Below are positions 26,180 to 33,698 of a DNA stretch of 33,698 nt, one piece after another. The notes under the pieces were generated by a model. It searched no databases. It saw only the letters and a list, made by a program, of their open reading frames with translations, and was not told the origin of the DNA. The DNA is taken from contig NZ_JALJRW010000004.1 in NCBI RefSeq assembly GCF_024519465.1, positions 269,996 to 303,693 on the forward strand. Direction: 5' to 3'. Numbering within the stretch: position 1 is the stretch's first letter; every line of letters starts with the position of its first letter. A program made the position numbers and the translations under genes. This DNA comes from Stenotrophomonas sp. Ste86 (GTDB lineage: Bacteria; Pseudomonadota; Gammaproteobacteria; Xanthomonadales; Xanthomonadaceae).

Positions 26180-26851
26180 TCAGCGGACGCTGCGCAGGTG
26201 GTTCTTTTTACGCGGTCCACCGGGTGGGCGCTTGTTGAACGGCGGTTGTCCGCGCCAGTAGCGGATCAGCAGCCAACCGAACAACATGCCCCCCAGGTGC
26301 GCGAAGTGGGCCACGCCCGGCTGCCAACCGGTGGCACCGAGCACCAGTTCCATCACGCCGAACACAATCACGAAGGTGCGCGCCTTCATCGGGATCGGCG
26401 GGAACAGCAGCATCACGCGCTGGTTCGGGAACAGCATGCCGTAGGCCAGCAGCAGCCCGAACACGCCACCGGACGCGCCGAGCACGGTGACCGGGTCAGC
26501 CATCATTGCCCCGACCAGCAACTGGCACACGCCTGCACCGGCCACGCACACCAGGTAATAGGTCAGGAAGCGCCTCTCGCCCCAGGTCTGCTCCAGCGCC
26601 GCACCGAACATGAACAGTGCAAGCATGTTGAAGAACAGATGGCCGAAACTGCCGTGCAGGAAACCGTAGGTGAGCAGCTGCCACGGCTGGAAGTTGCCGC
26701 CTGGCGAGAACGGATCGAAACCGCCGCGCAGCGGTTGCAGCATGAACGGCTCGAAGGTGCCGTTGCCGAGCAGGAAAGGCTGCTGCAGCAGGAACAGCAC
26801 GATGTTGGCGATCAACAGTGCCTTGGTGACGGTGGGCAGTCGCGGAAACAT
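26180..26851 (-). CDS. rhomboid family intramembrane serine protease
   Basis: 223 residues with six predicted membrane helices. Rhomboids cut within membrane helices of substrates using a Ser-His dyad. Here the serine is S127 in GASGG and the histidine is H185 in AHFAHLGG. The HGSFGHLFFNM loop motif and the WR-like GERRFLTYYL region are conserved. I chose ATG 26851 because AAAGGA lies about 8 bases upstream and the first helix follows; the open frame extends to 26923 without conserved sequence. The C-terminal tail is basic (KRPPGGPRKKNHLR). Confidence 0.92.
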   Translation of the reverse strand: MFPRLPTVTKALLIANIVLFLLQQPFLLGNGTFEPFMLQPLRGGFDPFSPGGNFQPWQLLTYGFLHGSFGHLFFNMLALFMFGAALEQTWGERRFLTYYLVCVAGAGVCQLLVGAMMADPVTVLGASGGVFGLLLAYGMLFPNQRVMLLFPPIPMKARTFVIVFGVMELVLGATGWQPGVAHFAHLGGMLFGWLLIRYWRGQPPFNKRPPGGPRKKNHLRSVR

Positions 26852-26952
26852 GAGGGCATCCTTTGGAACTGCGCCCATCATAGCCGCAGCACCCTGCCCC
26901 GGGACCGCCCCGGCGCGACGCATTCAACCGCGAGGGTGCCGCGTTTCCAGCC

Positions 26953-27318
26953 TCAGCCGGGCCCCCACAGCGCCGCATCCAGATCATCGCCGCCGCTGCG
27001 CGGCATGTGTTTGACCCGCCCGCGCTCGATCGCCACGCCTTCGGCACGCAGCCGCTGGCTCTGCTCTCTCCAGCCGTGCGAGCCTTCCGGCATGGCGATA
27101 CGTCCGTCCGAGCGCAGCACGCGGTGCCAGGGCAGGTCCGGGTCTTCGTTCATGCCGAGCACGCGCGCGGTCAGCCGCGCCCGGCCCGGCAAGCCGGCCT
27201 TGGCAGCGACCTGGCCATAGCCCATCACCTGGCCACGCGGAATCGCCCGTATCACCGCGAGGATGCGTTCGCGCGCCTGCGCGGCCGCGTCTTCGGGGGC
27301 CGCCGCGGCCGGCGTCAT
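26953..27318 (-). CDS. alkyltransferase-like (ATL) protein, MGMT-related
   Basis: 121 residues. It carries the DNA-binding domain of O6-methylguanine methyltransferase (IPRGQVMGYGQVAAKAG, RARLTARVLG), but the active-site motif is P63-W64-H-R-V, with tryptophan in place of the alkyl-accepting cysteine. That is the hallmark of ATL proteins, which bind O6-alkylguanine and hand the lesion to nucleotide excision repair rather than repairing it. The start ATG 27318 overlaps the stop of the EamA gene (ATGA), so it is co-translated with a transporter of unrelated appearance. The rhomboid start lies 101 bases downstream. Confidence 0.9.
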   Translation of the reverse strand: MTPAAAAPEDAAAQARERILAVIRAIPRGQVMGYGQVAAKAGLPGRARLTARVLGMNEDPDLPWHRVLRSDGRIAMPEGSHGWREQSQRLRAEGVAIERGRVKHMPRSGGDDLDAALWGPG

Positions 27319-28235
27319 GCGCGGGCGCGGCTGACCAGCAGCACGCCGACCAGCACCAGCGCCGTCCCCAGGATCTGCCAGGGGCCCATGGGTTCGTCGA
27401 GCAGCCATAGACTCATCACAATGGTGGATACCGGCCCGAGCATACCCACCTGCGCGGCCAGCGACGAGCCGATCCGCTTCACCGCCAACATGATCGCCAT
27501 CACCGGCAGCACCGTGCACAGCGTGGCGTTGATCAGCGACAGCCAGTACACCGGCACCGGCGCCTGACCCAGCGCCACCAGCGGGTGCAGCAGCGCGAAA
27601 TGCAGCACGCACAGCACGCAGGCCACGCAGCTGGCATACGCGGTGAGGCGGATCGCACCGATCCGTGCCACCACCTGGCCACTGCCGAACAGATACAGCG
27701 CGTAGCTCAGCGCACTGGCAAACACCAGCGCACTGCCCAGCAGGATGCGTCCGCCTTCCAACTGCAGGTCGTGGCCGAACGCCAGCAGCACGCCGAGGTA
27801 GCTCAGCCCAAGGGCGATCAGCTGCCAGCGGCCGGGGCGTTTTTTCAGCAGGACCAGGCTGATCAGCAGGACCAGGGTGGGATTCAGGTACAGGATCAGC
27901 CGTTCCAAAGTCACGCTGATGTATTGCAGGCCCTGGAAGTCCAGCAGGCTGGACAGGTAATAGCCGGTGAAGCCCAGCCACAGCACGCGGCCACGATCGG
28001 CCCATGACAGTGCGGTGGCACGGCGCGCCGACCACACCGCCAACAGCGCGAACAACGGGAACGCCATCAGCATGCGCAGCGCCAGCAGCGTGGTTGCATC
28101 CACGCCATGCCGGTAGGCCAGCTTCACGATCACCGCCTTGCCGGATGCAGCAACGGCACCGACGGCGGCCAGCGCGATGCCACCGGCGGCGATGCGGCTG
28201 GAGGATGTCGGGAGCGAGGAAACAGTGGGCGGCAT
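27315..28235 (-). CDS. EamA/DMT-family transporter
   Basis: 306 residues with about ten hydrophobic helices in two EamA repeats (about 15-145 and 160-300). The family exports or imports small metabolites at the inner membrane; the substrate is unknown. Typical points are an early K in a helix (SGKAVIVKLAYRHG), SVTLERLILYLNPTLVLL before the repeat junction, and LLDEPMGPWQILGTALVLVGV at the end. I chose ATG 28235 (MPPTVSSLPTSSSR) because the first helix follows; the upstream extension to 28460 reads through REP DNA and is arginine-rich. A near-consensus ribosome-binding site is not seen. Confidence 0.88.
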   Translation of the reverse strand: MPPTVSSLPTSSSRIAAGGIALAAVGAVAASGKAVIVKLAYRHGVDATTLLALRMLMAFPLFALLAVWSARRATALSWADRGRVLWLGFTGYYLSSLLDFQGLQYISVTLERLILYLNPTLVLLISLVLLKKRPGRWQLIALGLSYLGVLLAFGHDLQLEGGRILLGSALVFASALSYALYLFGSGQVVARIGAIRLTAYASCVACVLCVLHFALLHPLVALGQAPVPVYWLSLINATLCTVLPVMAIMLAVKRIGSSLAAQVGMLGPVSTIVMSLWLLDEPMGPWQILGTALVLVGVLLVSRARA

Positions 28236-28353
28236 CGGGACAGCGGCCGCGCGGCGCGGCTGGAGGACAAGGGGGGGCTTGGATTGTCGCACGCCTGCGG
28301 CAGCGGGCCGGTCCACCCGGCGCGCCTGCCGCAGCGGGCCCGCCGCCCGCCGC

Positions 28354-28380
28354 GGTAGAGCCGGGCCATGCCCGGCTGCG
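28354..28380 (+). repeat. GTAG REP palindrome
   Basis: GGTAGAGCCGGGCC-AT-GCCCGGCTGCG. It matches the REP at 6571-6597 for most of its length, in the opposite orientation. It lies between gor and the EamA gene. Confidence 0.85.
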
Positions 28381-28450
28381 CTTGGCAGGGGGTGTCCGCG
28401 CGCACGAAGGTGGGGCGTTGCCGAACGTACCACCGGATCATTGGTGCGAT

Positions 28451-28474
28451 TGCCACGCATGGCGTGGCACTACC
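28451..28474 (-). repeat. GTAG REP palindrome (minus orientation)
   Basis: Minus strand: GGTAGTGCCACGCCATGCGTGGCA. It is paired in inverted orientation with the REP at 28354, about 70 bases away and 36 bases from the gor stop. Confidence 0.8.
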
Positions 28475-28509
28475 TGGATTGTTGGTGATTGCCGCCCGCT
28501 GATGCGCGT

Positions 28510-29865
28510 TCAGCGCATCAATACGACCTCTTCGGCGGAGGTCGGATGGATCGCCACGGTGTCGTCGAACTGCGCTTTGGTCACGCCCATCTTCACCGCC
28601 AGCGCGAAACCCTGCAGGATCTCGTCGGCCGACTCGCCCAGCAGGTGCACGCCGACCACGCGCTCGTCCTCGCCCACGCAGACCAGCTTGAACAGGCTGC
28701 GCTGGGTGCCATCGGACAGCGCCTGCAGCATCGGGCGGAAGTTGCTGCGGTACACGCGGACATCCCCGTGCTTCTCGTGCGCCTCTTCCTCGCTCAGACC
28801 CACCGCACCCAGCGCCGGGTGCGAGAACACCACGCTGGCAACATTCTCATAGTCCATTTTCGCCTGCGGCTGGCCACCGAACAGGCGGTCCATCAATTTG
28901 CGCGCAGCGGCGATCGCCACCGGCGTCAGGCCGACCTTGCCGGCGATGTCGCCCACCGCATGCACGCTGGGCACCGCCGTGGTCTGCCACTCGTCGACCT
29001 CCACCTCACCCTTGTCGCCGATCACGATGCCCAGTGCTTCCAGCCCCAACCCGGCACTGTTGCCGCGTCGGCCGGTGGCGAAAAACAGCTGATCGAACAC
29101 CGCTTCGTGCGGGCCGTCGTGGCCATAGGCAACGACCGCATCGCCGTCGCGGCGCAACTCACGCAGGCGGTAATCGAAGTGCACCTGTACGCCCTGGTGG
29201 CGCAGGTTCTCGGCCAGCTGCGCGGTCAACTCGGCGTCGAAGCGCTCCAGCAACCGCGACCCGCGCACCAGCAGCGTGACCTTGCTGCCCAGTGCCTGCA
29301 GCAGCCCGGCCAGCTCGACGGCGATGTAGCCACCCCCGACGATCGCCACGCGCTCGGGCGCGCTGCACAGGTTGAAGAAATCATCGGAGACCGCACCCAA
29401 CTCCGCGCCGGGAATATCCGGACGCTGCGGATGTGCGCCGGTGGCGATCAGCACGTGCGCGGCACTGATGCGCACCCCGTCGCTGCATTCCACCGTGTGC
29501 GCATCGACCAGGTGACCGCGACGCGGTACCCGCACCACGTTGTTTTCGTTCAGGCGCTTGAGGTAACTGGCGTGGATGTTGGCGATGTAGGCCTGGCGGT
29601 GCACCACCAGTTCCTTCCAGTCCAGCGCCGGCCGTACCGGGACGTCGAAGCCCATCGATGCGGCCATGCCGATCCTTCCCGCCAGGTCGGCGGCCAGCCA
29701 CATCGCCTTCTTCGGCACGCAGCCAACGTTGACGCAGGTGCCCCCCAGCTCGCCCGGCTCCAGCATCGCCACGCGCTGGCCGTGCTGCGCGGCGCGGAAC
29801 GCGGCGGCCAGTCCGCCAGAGCCACCGCCCAGCACGATCAGGTCATAGTCGTAGTGCTTGCTCAT
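28510..29865 (-). CDS. gor: glutathione reductase
   Basis: 451 residues, the length of the E. coli enzyme. This FAD flavoenzyme reduces glutathione disulfide with NADPH. The FAD fold is LIVLGGGSGGLAAAFRAA, and the redox disulfide is C44-VNVG-C49 in GGTCVNVGCVPKK. The second Rossmann fold is VAIVGGGYIAVELAG, with an arginine (LLVRGSRLLERFD) as expected for NADPH. ATG-G-D (VHAVGDIAGKVGLTP) binds FAD, and the C-terminal HPTSAEE carries the catalytic His-Glu. The start ATG 29865 gives MSKHYDYDLIVLGGG. It is downstream of the DUF418 gene by 184 bases; that gap holds nothing I recognise. Confidence 0.94.
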   Translation of the reverse strand: MSKHYDYDLIVLGGGSGGLAAAFRAAQHGQRVAMLEPGELGGTCVNVGCVPKKAMWLAADLAGRIGMAASMGFDVPVRPALDWKELVVHRQAYIANIHASYLKRLNENNVVRVPRRGHLVDAHTVECSDGVRISAAHVLIATGAHPQRPDIPGAELGAVSDDFFNLCSAPERVAIVGGGYIAVELAGLLQALGSKVTLLVRGSRLLERFDAELTAQLAENLRHQGVQVHFDYRLRELRRDGDAVVAYGHDGPHEAVFDQLFFATGRRGNSAGLGLEALGIVIGDKGEVEVDEWQTTAVPSVHAVGDIAGKVGLTPVAIAAARKLMDRLFGGQPQAKMDYENVASVVFSHPALGAVGLSEEEAHEKHGDVRVYRSNFRPMLQALSDGTQRSLFKLVCVGEDERVVGVHLLGESADEILQGFALAVKMGVTKAQFDDTVAIHPTSAEEVVLMR

Positions 29866-30049
29866 TGGAATCGCTCAACTTGGTAAGGGGCAGGATCCCG
29901 CGTCGGCGCGGCGCGGCGGATCCCATCAGGCCGCCGTTGTCCCATGCCAACGCGCATGCGGATGACGAGGATGCCATGTCCGGCCGCGAGCCAGACGTGA
30001 GGATGTGCAGGCACGCGGTCGAGCATTGGCAGGTCATCGACTGCTGCGC

Positions 30050-31312
30050 TCAGCGCTGCGCAGTCGTCGCCCGGCGCAGCGGTGGCCACTGCAGATAGGT
30101 CATCGCCCGCCACCCCCATTCCAGCGGACCGAAGCGGAACTGTCGCAGCCACAGATGGCTGAGCAACACCTGCAGGGCGAACACCCCCAGCGCGAACGGC
30201 ACCTGCCACGCACGCGGCAGCTGTTCGAACGCACCCAGGCCATAGCCGTAGAACACCCACGTGCACAGCAGCGACTGCAGGATGTACTGGGTCAACGCCA
30301 TCCGACCGACGGGGGCCAGCCAGCGCAGCGCGGCACGTGCGCGCACGATCCAGGCCAGGTAGCCCAGGCACATCAGCAGCGAGGCCACCGAGCCCATCGC
30401 GAAGGCCGCGCCACTGGCCGGCGTGAACGTGCCCGGTGCGAGGTAAGGCTGCCAGACCGCGCTCACCAGCATCACCACCAGACCGACCGGCAGCGCGCCC
30501 CAGCGCAACGCGCGGTACAGGCGTTCGAAGCGCTCGGGCGTGGCCAGCGCACCACTGCGCGCGAACCAGCTGCCAATCAGGAACATGCCCAGCACTTCCG
30601 GCCCGACCACCACGATCGCGCTGAGCTGGGCGCCGAAGTCACGCAGACGCTGCAGCACCGCCTGCGCGTAGCTGCCGTGGCCGTAGGCTTGGCGTTGCAG
30701 TTCGATGGTCTGCTGCGCGCTGTCAATGGCGGCACGCGCCTGCGCACTGTCCGGGTCCACCTGCGCCTGCTGCCCCATCATCGCGCCGAGCAGCAGCATC
30801 AACGCTGCCGCGCCCAGATAGGTCAGCACGCCCATGGCCGGCAGCCAGCGCGTGGGGGCCTCGCGACAGGCCAGCAGTGCCACGGCGACCAGCGCGTAGA
30901 TCACCAGGATGTCGCCGGACCAGACCAGCAGCGCATGGCACAGGCCTATCAGCAGCAGGCCCGCGGTGCGCCGCAGGTAAAACGGGGCGAACGCGCGCCC
31001 GGCCGCATCGGCGCGCTGGGCCATGATCGCAAAGCCGGCGCCGAACAACAGCGAGAACAACGTGAAGAATTTGCCCTGCACCAGCACGTAGATGGCCGCG
31101 TCGACCCCGTAATCCAGCCCGTGCCACTGCGGATCGATGCCGGTGAAGGCCAGATCCAGCGGTCCGCTGAAGGCCTCCATGTTCATCAGCAGGATGCCCA
31201 GCAGGGCGAACCCGCGCAGGATATCCAGCACCGCGATGCGCTCGCCGACGGCGACCGGCTGCAGGGGAAGGGGAGCGGCGTTCACAGGCAATCCGTGGAT
31301 CTGGGCAGTCAT
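30050..31312 (-). CDS. DUF418 family membrane protein (YeiB-like)
   Basis: 420 residues with about ten membrane helices. The opening ERIAVLDILRGFALLGILLMN is diagnostic of the YeiB/DUF418 family, which is related to acyltransferase-3-type membrane proteins. GKFFTLFSLLFGAGFAI is the second signature, and the DUF418 part covers about 250-410 (GRMALTQYILQSLL, then PLEWGWRAMTY). The function is unknown. A hydrophilic loop at about 185-220 (Q-rich) lies between helices. ATG 31312 is the only good start near the first helix. Confidence 0.9.
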   Translation of the reverse strand: MTAQIHGLPVNAAPLPLQPVAVGERIAVLDILRGFALLGILLMNMEAFSGPLDLAFTGIDPQWHGLDYGVDAAIYVLVQGKFFTLFSLLFGAGFAIMAQRADAAGRAFAPFYLRRTAGLLLIGLCHALLVWSGDILVIYALVAVALLACREAPTRWLPAMGVLTYLGAAALMLLLGAMMGQQAQVDPDSAQARAAIDSAQQTIELQRQAYGHGSYAQAVLQRLRDFGAQLSAIVVVGPEVLGMFLIGSWFARSGALATPERFERLYRALRWGALPVGLVVMLVSAVWQPYLAPGTFTPASGAAFAMGSVASLLMCLGYLAWIVRARAALRWLAPVGRMALTQYILQSLLCTWVFYGYGLGAFEQLPRAWQVPFALGVFALQVLLSHLWLRQFRFGPLEWGWRAMTYLQWPPLRRATTAQR

Positions 31313-31356
31313 TATGCCGTCGCGCCCCGCGCGCGGGTCGCCCTGTCGCAGATACG

Positions 31357-31382
31357 CAACGGCCCGCCGAAGCGGGCCGTTG
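31357..31382 (-). terminator. hairpin downstream of slyD
   Basis: CAACGGCCCGC-CGAA-GCGGGCCGTTG has an 11-bp perfect stem, 48 bases past the slyD stop on the minus strand and 45 bases before the DUF418 start. The T run is poor, so it may be a weak terminator between the two genes. Confidence 0.55.
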
Positions 31383-31429
31383 CATCACCTTCGCTACCGG
31401 CCATCAATGCCGGTCGCGGTGGTTACTGC

Positions 31430-31909
31430 TTAGTGCTGGTGGCCGCCATCGCCATGCACGTGGCCGTGCTCGAGTTCTTCGGCCGCGGCGGCGCGCACGT
31501 CGACGATCTCGACCGAGAAATGCAGGTCCTTGCCGGCCATCGGGTGGTTCAGGTCGACGTCGACCACGCTCATGCCGACCTTCTCCACGGTGACCGCGCG
31601 TGGGCCGAAGTTGGTCTGCAGCACGACCTGCTGGCCCGGGATCAGCTTGGTGGTGCCGAAATGCTTCTTCGGCACGCGCTGGGTCAGGCCTTCGCGGCGC
31701 TCGCCATAGGCGTCGGTGGCCTTGACGTCCACCTCGAAGGTGGCGCCGGCTTCCTTGTCCATCATGGCCGCTTCCAGGCCCGGGATGATGTTGCCGTGGC
31801 CGATCAGGATCGCCAGCGGATCACGGTCCTTGGAGCTTTCGATCGGCTCCTGGCCCTGCTCGGCAACGGTGTAGTGGAAACGGACGACGCTGTCTTTTTC
31901 GATCTTCAT
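31430..31909 (-). CDS. slyD: FKBP-type peptidyl-prolyl isomerase SlyD
   Basis: 159 residues. SlyD is a cytosolic prolyl isomerase and chaperone that also handles nickel. The FKBP part is split by the insert-in-flap domain: VVRFHYTV, then PLAILIGHGNIIPGLEAAM, then the insert (about 65-125), then DLNHPMAGKDLHFSVEIVDVR. The tail HGHVHGDGGHQH is a short metal-binding His region, much shorter than the E. coli one (196 residues in total). ATG 31909 starts MKIEKDSVV. It is divergent from the first NlpC/P60 gene across 111 bases. Confidence 0.94.
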   Translation of the reverse strand: MKIEKDSVVRFHYTVAEQGQEPIESSKDRDPLAILIGHGNIIPGLEAAMMDKEAGATFEVDVKATDAYGERREGLTQRVPKKHFGTTKLIPGQQVVLQTNFGPRAVTVEKVGMSVVDVDLNHPMAGKDLHFSVEIVDVRAAAAEELEHGHVHGDGGHQH

Positions 31910-32020
31910 GCGCAACTCTGGCTGGTCGCTGCCGATGGCAGACGGGTGGGGCGGGTTGTTCCCCGCCGGATACGCCGCCATCATGACGGCCTTCTGAGGC
32001 CGCGCATTATCCGGTACATC

Positions 32021-32560
32021 ATGCAGCTGACGCCAGTTTTGCCCGTCCTCCGCTTCGCCCCCCGCCTCGCCGCGCTGGCCGCCGTCGTGCTGTTGAGTGC
32101 CTGTGGCGGCGGCAAGACCACCCGCCCGAGCGCCCCGCCCGCCTCCACCCAGGTCTGGCCCACCGTGGTCCCCAACGACCCGCAGGCGGCCAACGCGGTG
32201 CTGATGCGCGCGATCGGACTGGTCGGCACACCCTACCGTTACGGCGGCAACACCCCCGAATCCGGCTTCGACTGCAGCGGGCTGGTGGCCTATGTCTACC
32301 GCGAGATGCTCGACCTGAAGCTGCCCCGCACCTCGCGCGACCTGGCCGCGGTGCAGGGTCCGAAGATCGATCCCCAGCGGCTGGCGCCGGGCGATCTGGT
32401 CTTCTTCGGCAGCCGCGGCAGCGTGTCCCATGTCGGCATTTACGTCGGCGAAGGTCGCTTCGTGCACGCCCCCAGCACCGGCGGAACGGTCCGGCTGGAC
32501 TCCCTCGGCGGGCCGTACTGGAAAGACCACTACACCGGCGCGAAACGCGTCCTGCACTAA
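32021..32560 (+). CDS. NlpC/P60 peptidoglycan hydrolase, lipoprotein
   Basis: 179 residues. NlpC/P60 enzymes cut the D-Glu-diaminopimelate bond of peptidoglycan stems. The signal ends in the lipobox L-S-A-C28, predicting a lipid-anchored protein. In the catalytic domain (about 57-179) the nucleophile is C85 in SGFDCSGLV, and the histidines are H137 in SHVGIYVG and H149 in VHAPSTGG. The start ATG 32021 leaves the signal directly at the N-terminus; the frame stays open far upstream, antisense to slyD and the DUF418 gene, and that part is not coding. A second NlpC/P60 gene follows, 131 bases after this stop. Confidence 0.92.
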   Translation: MQLTPVLPVLRFAPRLAALAAVVLLSACGGGKTTRPSAPPASTQVWPTVVPNDPQAANAVLMRAIGLVGTPYRYGGNTPESGFDCSGLVAYVYREMLDLKLPRTSRDLAAVQGPKIDPQRLAPGDLVFFGSRGSVSHVGIYVGEGRFVHAPSTGGTVRLDSLGGPYWKDHYTGAKRVLH

Positions 32561-32585
32561 GCTGAACAGGGGTAAGGGTCAAATT

Positions 32586-32601
32586 TGTGATGCAGATCAC
32601 A
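32586..32601. promoter_or_regulatory. perfect CRP/Clp-type operator
   Basis: TGTGATGCAGATCACA matches the consensus TGTGA-N6-TCACA with no mismatch. It lies 26 bases after the first NlpC/P60 stop and 91 bases before the start of the second gene. In Xanthomonadaceae the CRP homologue Clp recognises this sequence and responds to cyclic di-GMP. It is followed by a second small palindrome, CGTTTGTAAACG (32602-32613), and an AT-rich stretch that could hold the promoter. Confidence 0.8.
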
Positions 32602-32691
32602 CGTTTGTAAACGAAACTTTAACGAAATTTGTACCTAATCACTGCGCTTACACGGCATCATCACCCATCGTTTTTATTCAGTGACCGCCGC

Positions 32692-33468
32692 GTGACGACA
32701 GCCGACCTGATCAGCCAAGGCCACACCGCCGCTTACCGGCGCAGCATCCGCCCCGTGTTCCTTGCCATTGCGCTCTGCCTTGCCAGCCTCCCGGCCTGGG
32801 CACAGACCGCACCGGCCACCGCTGTAGACGCCGCTCCGGCTGGCGCCAGCACGCCCGAATCTTCCGCGATGGCAAAGCCCAAGGCTGATGCCCCCGCCCG
32901 CAGCAAGGCCGACGCCGCTGCCAGTGCCACCCTCGCCGCCCTGCTTCCGCACCTGGCGGCCAACGACACCATTCCCCTGATGGACCGCTCGGCGATGTTC
33001 GCCGGCGACCTCAGCCGCCTGCTCGCCAATTACGACGCCAGCAGCGGTGCCAACGGCGCCGTGGTCGGCGGCGCGGCCGACAACGGCAAGGTGCAGTCGC
33101 TGCTGCGCCGCGCGATGACCCTGCTGGGCACCCCGTATCGCTGGGGCGGCACCTCGCCGGACAGCGGCTTCGACTGCAGCGGCCTGGTCGGCTACGTGTT
33201 CCGCACCGCCCTGGGCATCGAGCTGCCGCGCGTCTCGCGCGAGATGGCCCACGATGGCGAAGCCGAACTGATCAACGACCGCAACGCACTGGCTGCCGGC
33301 GACCTGGTGTTCTTCGGCCGCAAGGGCCGGGTCGACCATGTCGGCATCTACGTCGGCGAAGGTCGCTTCCTGCACGCCCCCAGCACCGGCAAGGACGTCC
33401 GCGTGGACAGCCTGATGACCGGCTACTGGAGTGCCAAGTTCATGCAGGCCCGCCGCGTCGACCTCTGA
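32692..33468 (+). CDS. NlpC/P60 peptidoglycan hydrolase, secreted
   Basis: 258 residues. A hydrophobic signal (about 20-37, VFLAIALCLASLPAWA-Q) lies behind a basic stretch. A Ala/Pro/Lys-rich linker (about 38-85) is followed by a helical region, and the NlpC/P60 domain is about 133-258. The nucleophile is C162 in SGFDCSGLV, with H216 in DHVGIYVG and H228 in LHAPSTGK. The start is uncertain: GTG 32692 (giving TTADLISQGHTAAYRR) is preferred, and the frame is open to 32629. The domain closely resembles the upstream protein, so the pair is a tandem duplication, but only this one has the linker and a Clp site upstream. Confidence 0.88.
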   Translation: MTTADLISQGHTAAYRRSIRPVFLAIALCLASLPAWAQTAPATAVDAAPAGASTPESSAMAKPKADAPARSKADAAASATLAALLPHLAANDTIPLMDRSAMFAGDLSRLLANYDASSGANGAVVGGAADNGKVQSLLRRAMTLLGTPYRWGGTSPDSGFDCSGLVGYVFRTALGIELPRVSREMAHDGEAELINDRNALAAGDLVFFGRKGRVDHVGIYVGEGRFLHAPSTGKDVRVDSLMTGYWSAKFMQARRVDL

Positions 33469-33494
33469 GGCCAGAACTGCCGGATCCTGAAAAA

Positions 33495-33521
33495 GCCGCT
33501 GCCCTGCAGCGGTTTTTTTTT
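33495..33521 (+). terminator. rho-independent terminator after the second NlpC/P60 gene
   Basis: CCGCTGC-CCT-GCAGCGG is a 7-bp stem (8 with the outer G-T) followed by nine T, 27 bases after the stop. Confidence 0.88.
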
Positions 33522-33643
33522 GTTCTTCTCCCAGCACGGCTTTGCGCGTGTGGCCGGGGTGGTCCGGGGGCGGTTGTTGAATCTGGTGCTCTCTGCGCCA
33601 AGGGTTGTCGCGAGCGAGAGGAAGCTGCGCATGTCTGCCGGCC

Positions 33644-33698
33644 GTCGGTGGGTCGGGCGCTGGGCCCCCATGCCCTTGGAGGCGAAATAAAGGAGGAG
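33644..33698 (+). repeat. truncated copy of the element A repeat at the window edge (element C)
   Basis: The last 55 bases repeat the minus-strand reading of element A: arm (GGTCGGGCGCTGGG..CCCCATG), then CCTTGGAGGCGAAATAAAGG, then AGGAG as in element B. The window stops inside the shared interior, which is what an assembly break at a multicopy repeat would look like. Confidence 0.88.

Noticed and set aside
30005..32020. Very long N-terminal extension of the first NlpC/P60 protein (851 codons in all)
   Set aside because: It runs antisense to the DUF418 and slyD genes, is Gln/Arg/His-rich without domains, and would bury the lipoprotein signal that begins at 32021.

Overview
The window is high-GC gammaproteobacterial DNA, most likely Stenotrophomonas or a close Xanthomonadaceae relative. 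Three things point there: short palindromes headed by GTAG (the SMAG-type REP family known from S. maltophilia), a large TonB-dependent receptor beside a secreted prolyl oligopeptidase, and a perfect CRP/Clp operator. It looks like a whole contig of a draft assembly. Bases 5-25 match the Illumina P7 adapter, and the last 55 bases lie inside a dispersed palindromic repeat that also occurs at 24009-24142. I see no tRNA, rRNA, IS element, prophage or CRISPR array.

Layout. 1-500: adapter remnant, a possible C-terminal gene stub, a GTAG palindrome, a pyrimidine-rich minisatellite and a nested hairpin. 499-1988: SCO1/SenC copper chaperone overlapping phosphatidylserine decarboxylase, then four tandem 37-bp REP units plus an inverted one, and a bidirectional terminator. 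2235-4307 (minus): RraB and a LysM lytic transglycosylase. 4442-6518 (plus): HerA-like ATPase and GreB. 6593-8787 (minus): DUF3025 protein and RimO. 8992-10265 (plus): dienelactone hydrolase, HIT protein and a 55-residue membrane protein. 10495-12103 (minus): Dcd and Mrp/ApbC. 12657-17723 (plus): TonB-dependent receptor and S9 peptidase. 17793-19391 (minus): PYROXD2-like flavoprotein. 19622-23885 (plus): two M13 metallopeptidases. 24009-24266: composite palindromic repeats. 24418-28235 (minus): saccharopine-dehydrogenase-like/DUF4166 protein, rhomboid protease, alkyltransferase-like protein and EamA transporter. 28510-31909 (minus): glutathione reductase, DUF418 protein and SlyD. 32021-33468 (plus): two NlpC/P60 hydrolases.

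Most genes are housekeeping or envelope functions. The middle third (receptor, S9 peptidase, two M13 proteins) reads as an envelope peptide-processing neighbourhood. Its second M13 protein has lost two active-site histidines and is predicted to be a pseudo-peptidase. The other distinctive features are the REP elements, whose GTAG supplies the stop codon of three genes and of a possible fourth, and a palindromic repeat family in which a shared core is flanked by different inverted arms. Some start codons were moved inward from the longest open frame to fit signal peptides and ribosome-binding sites.
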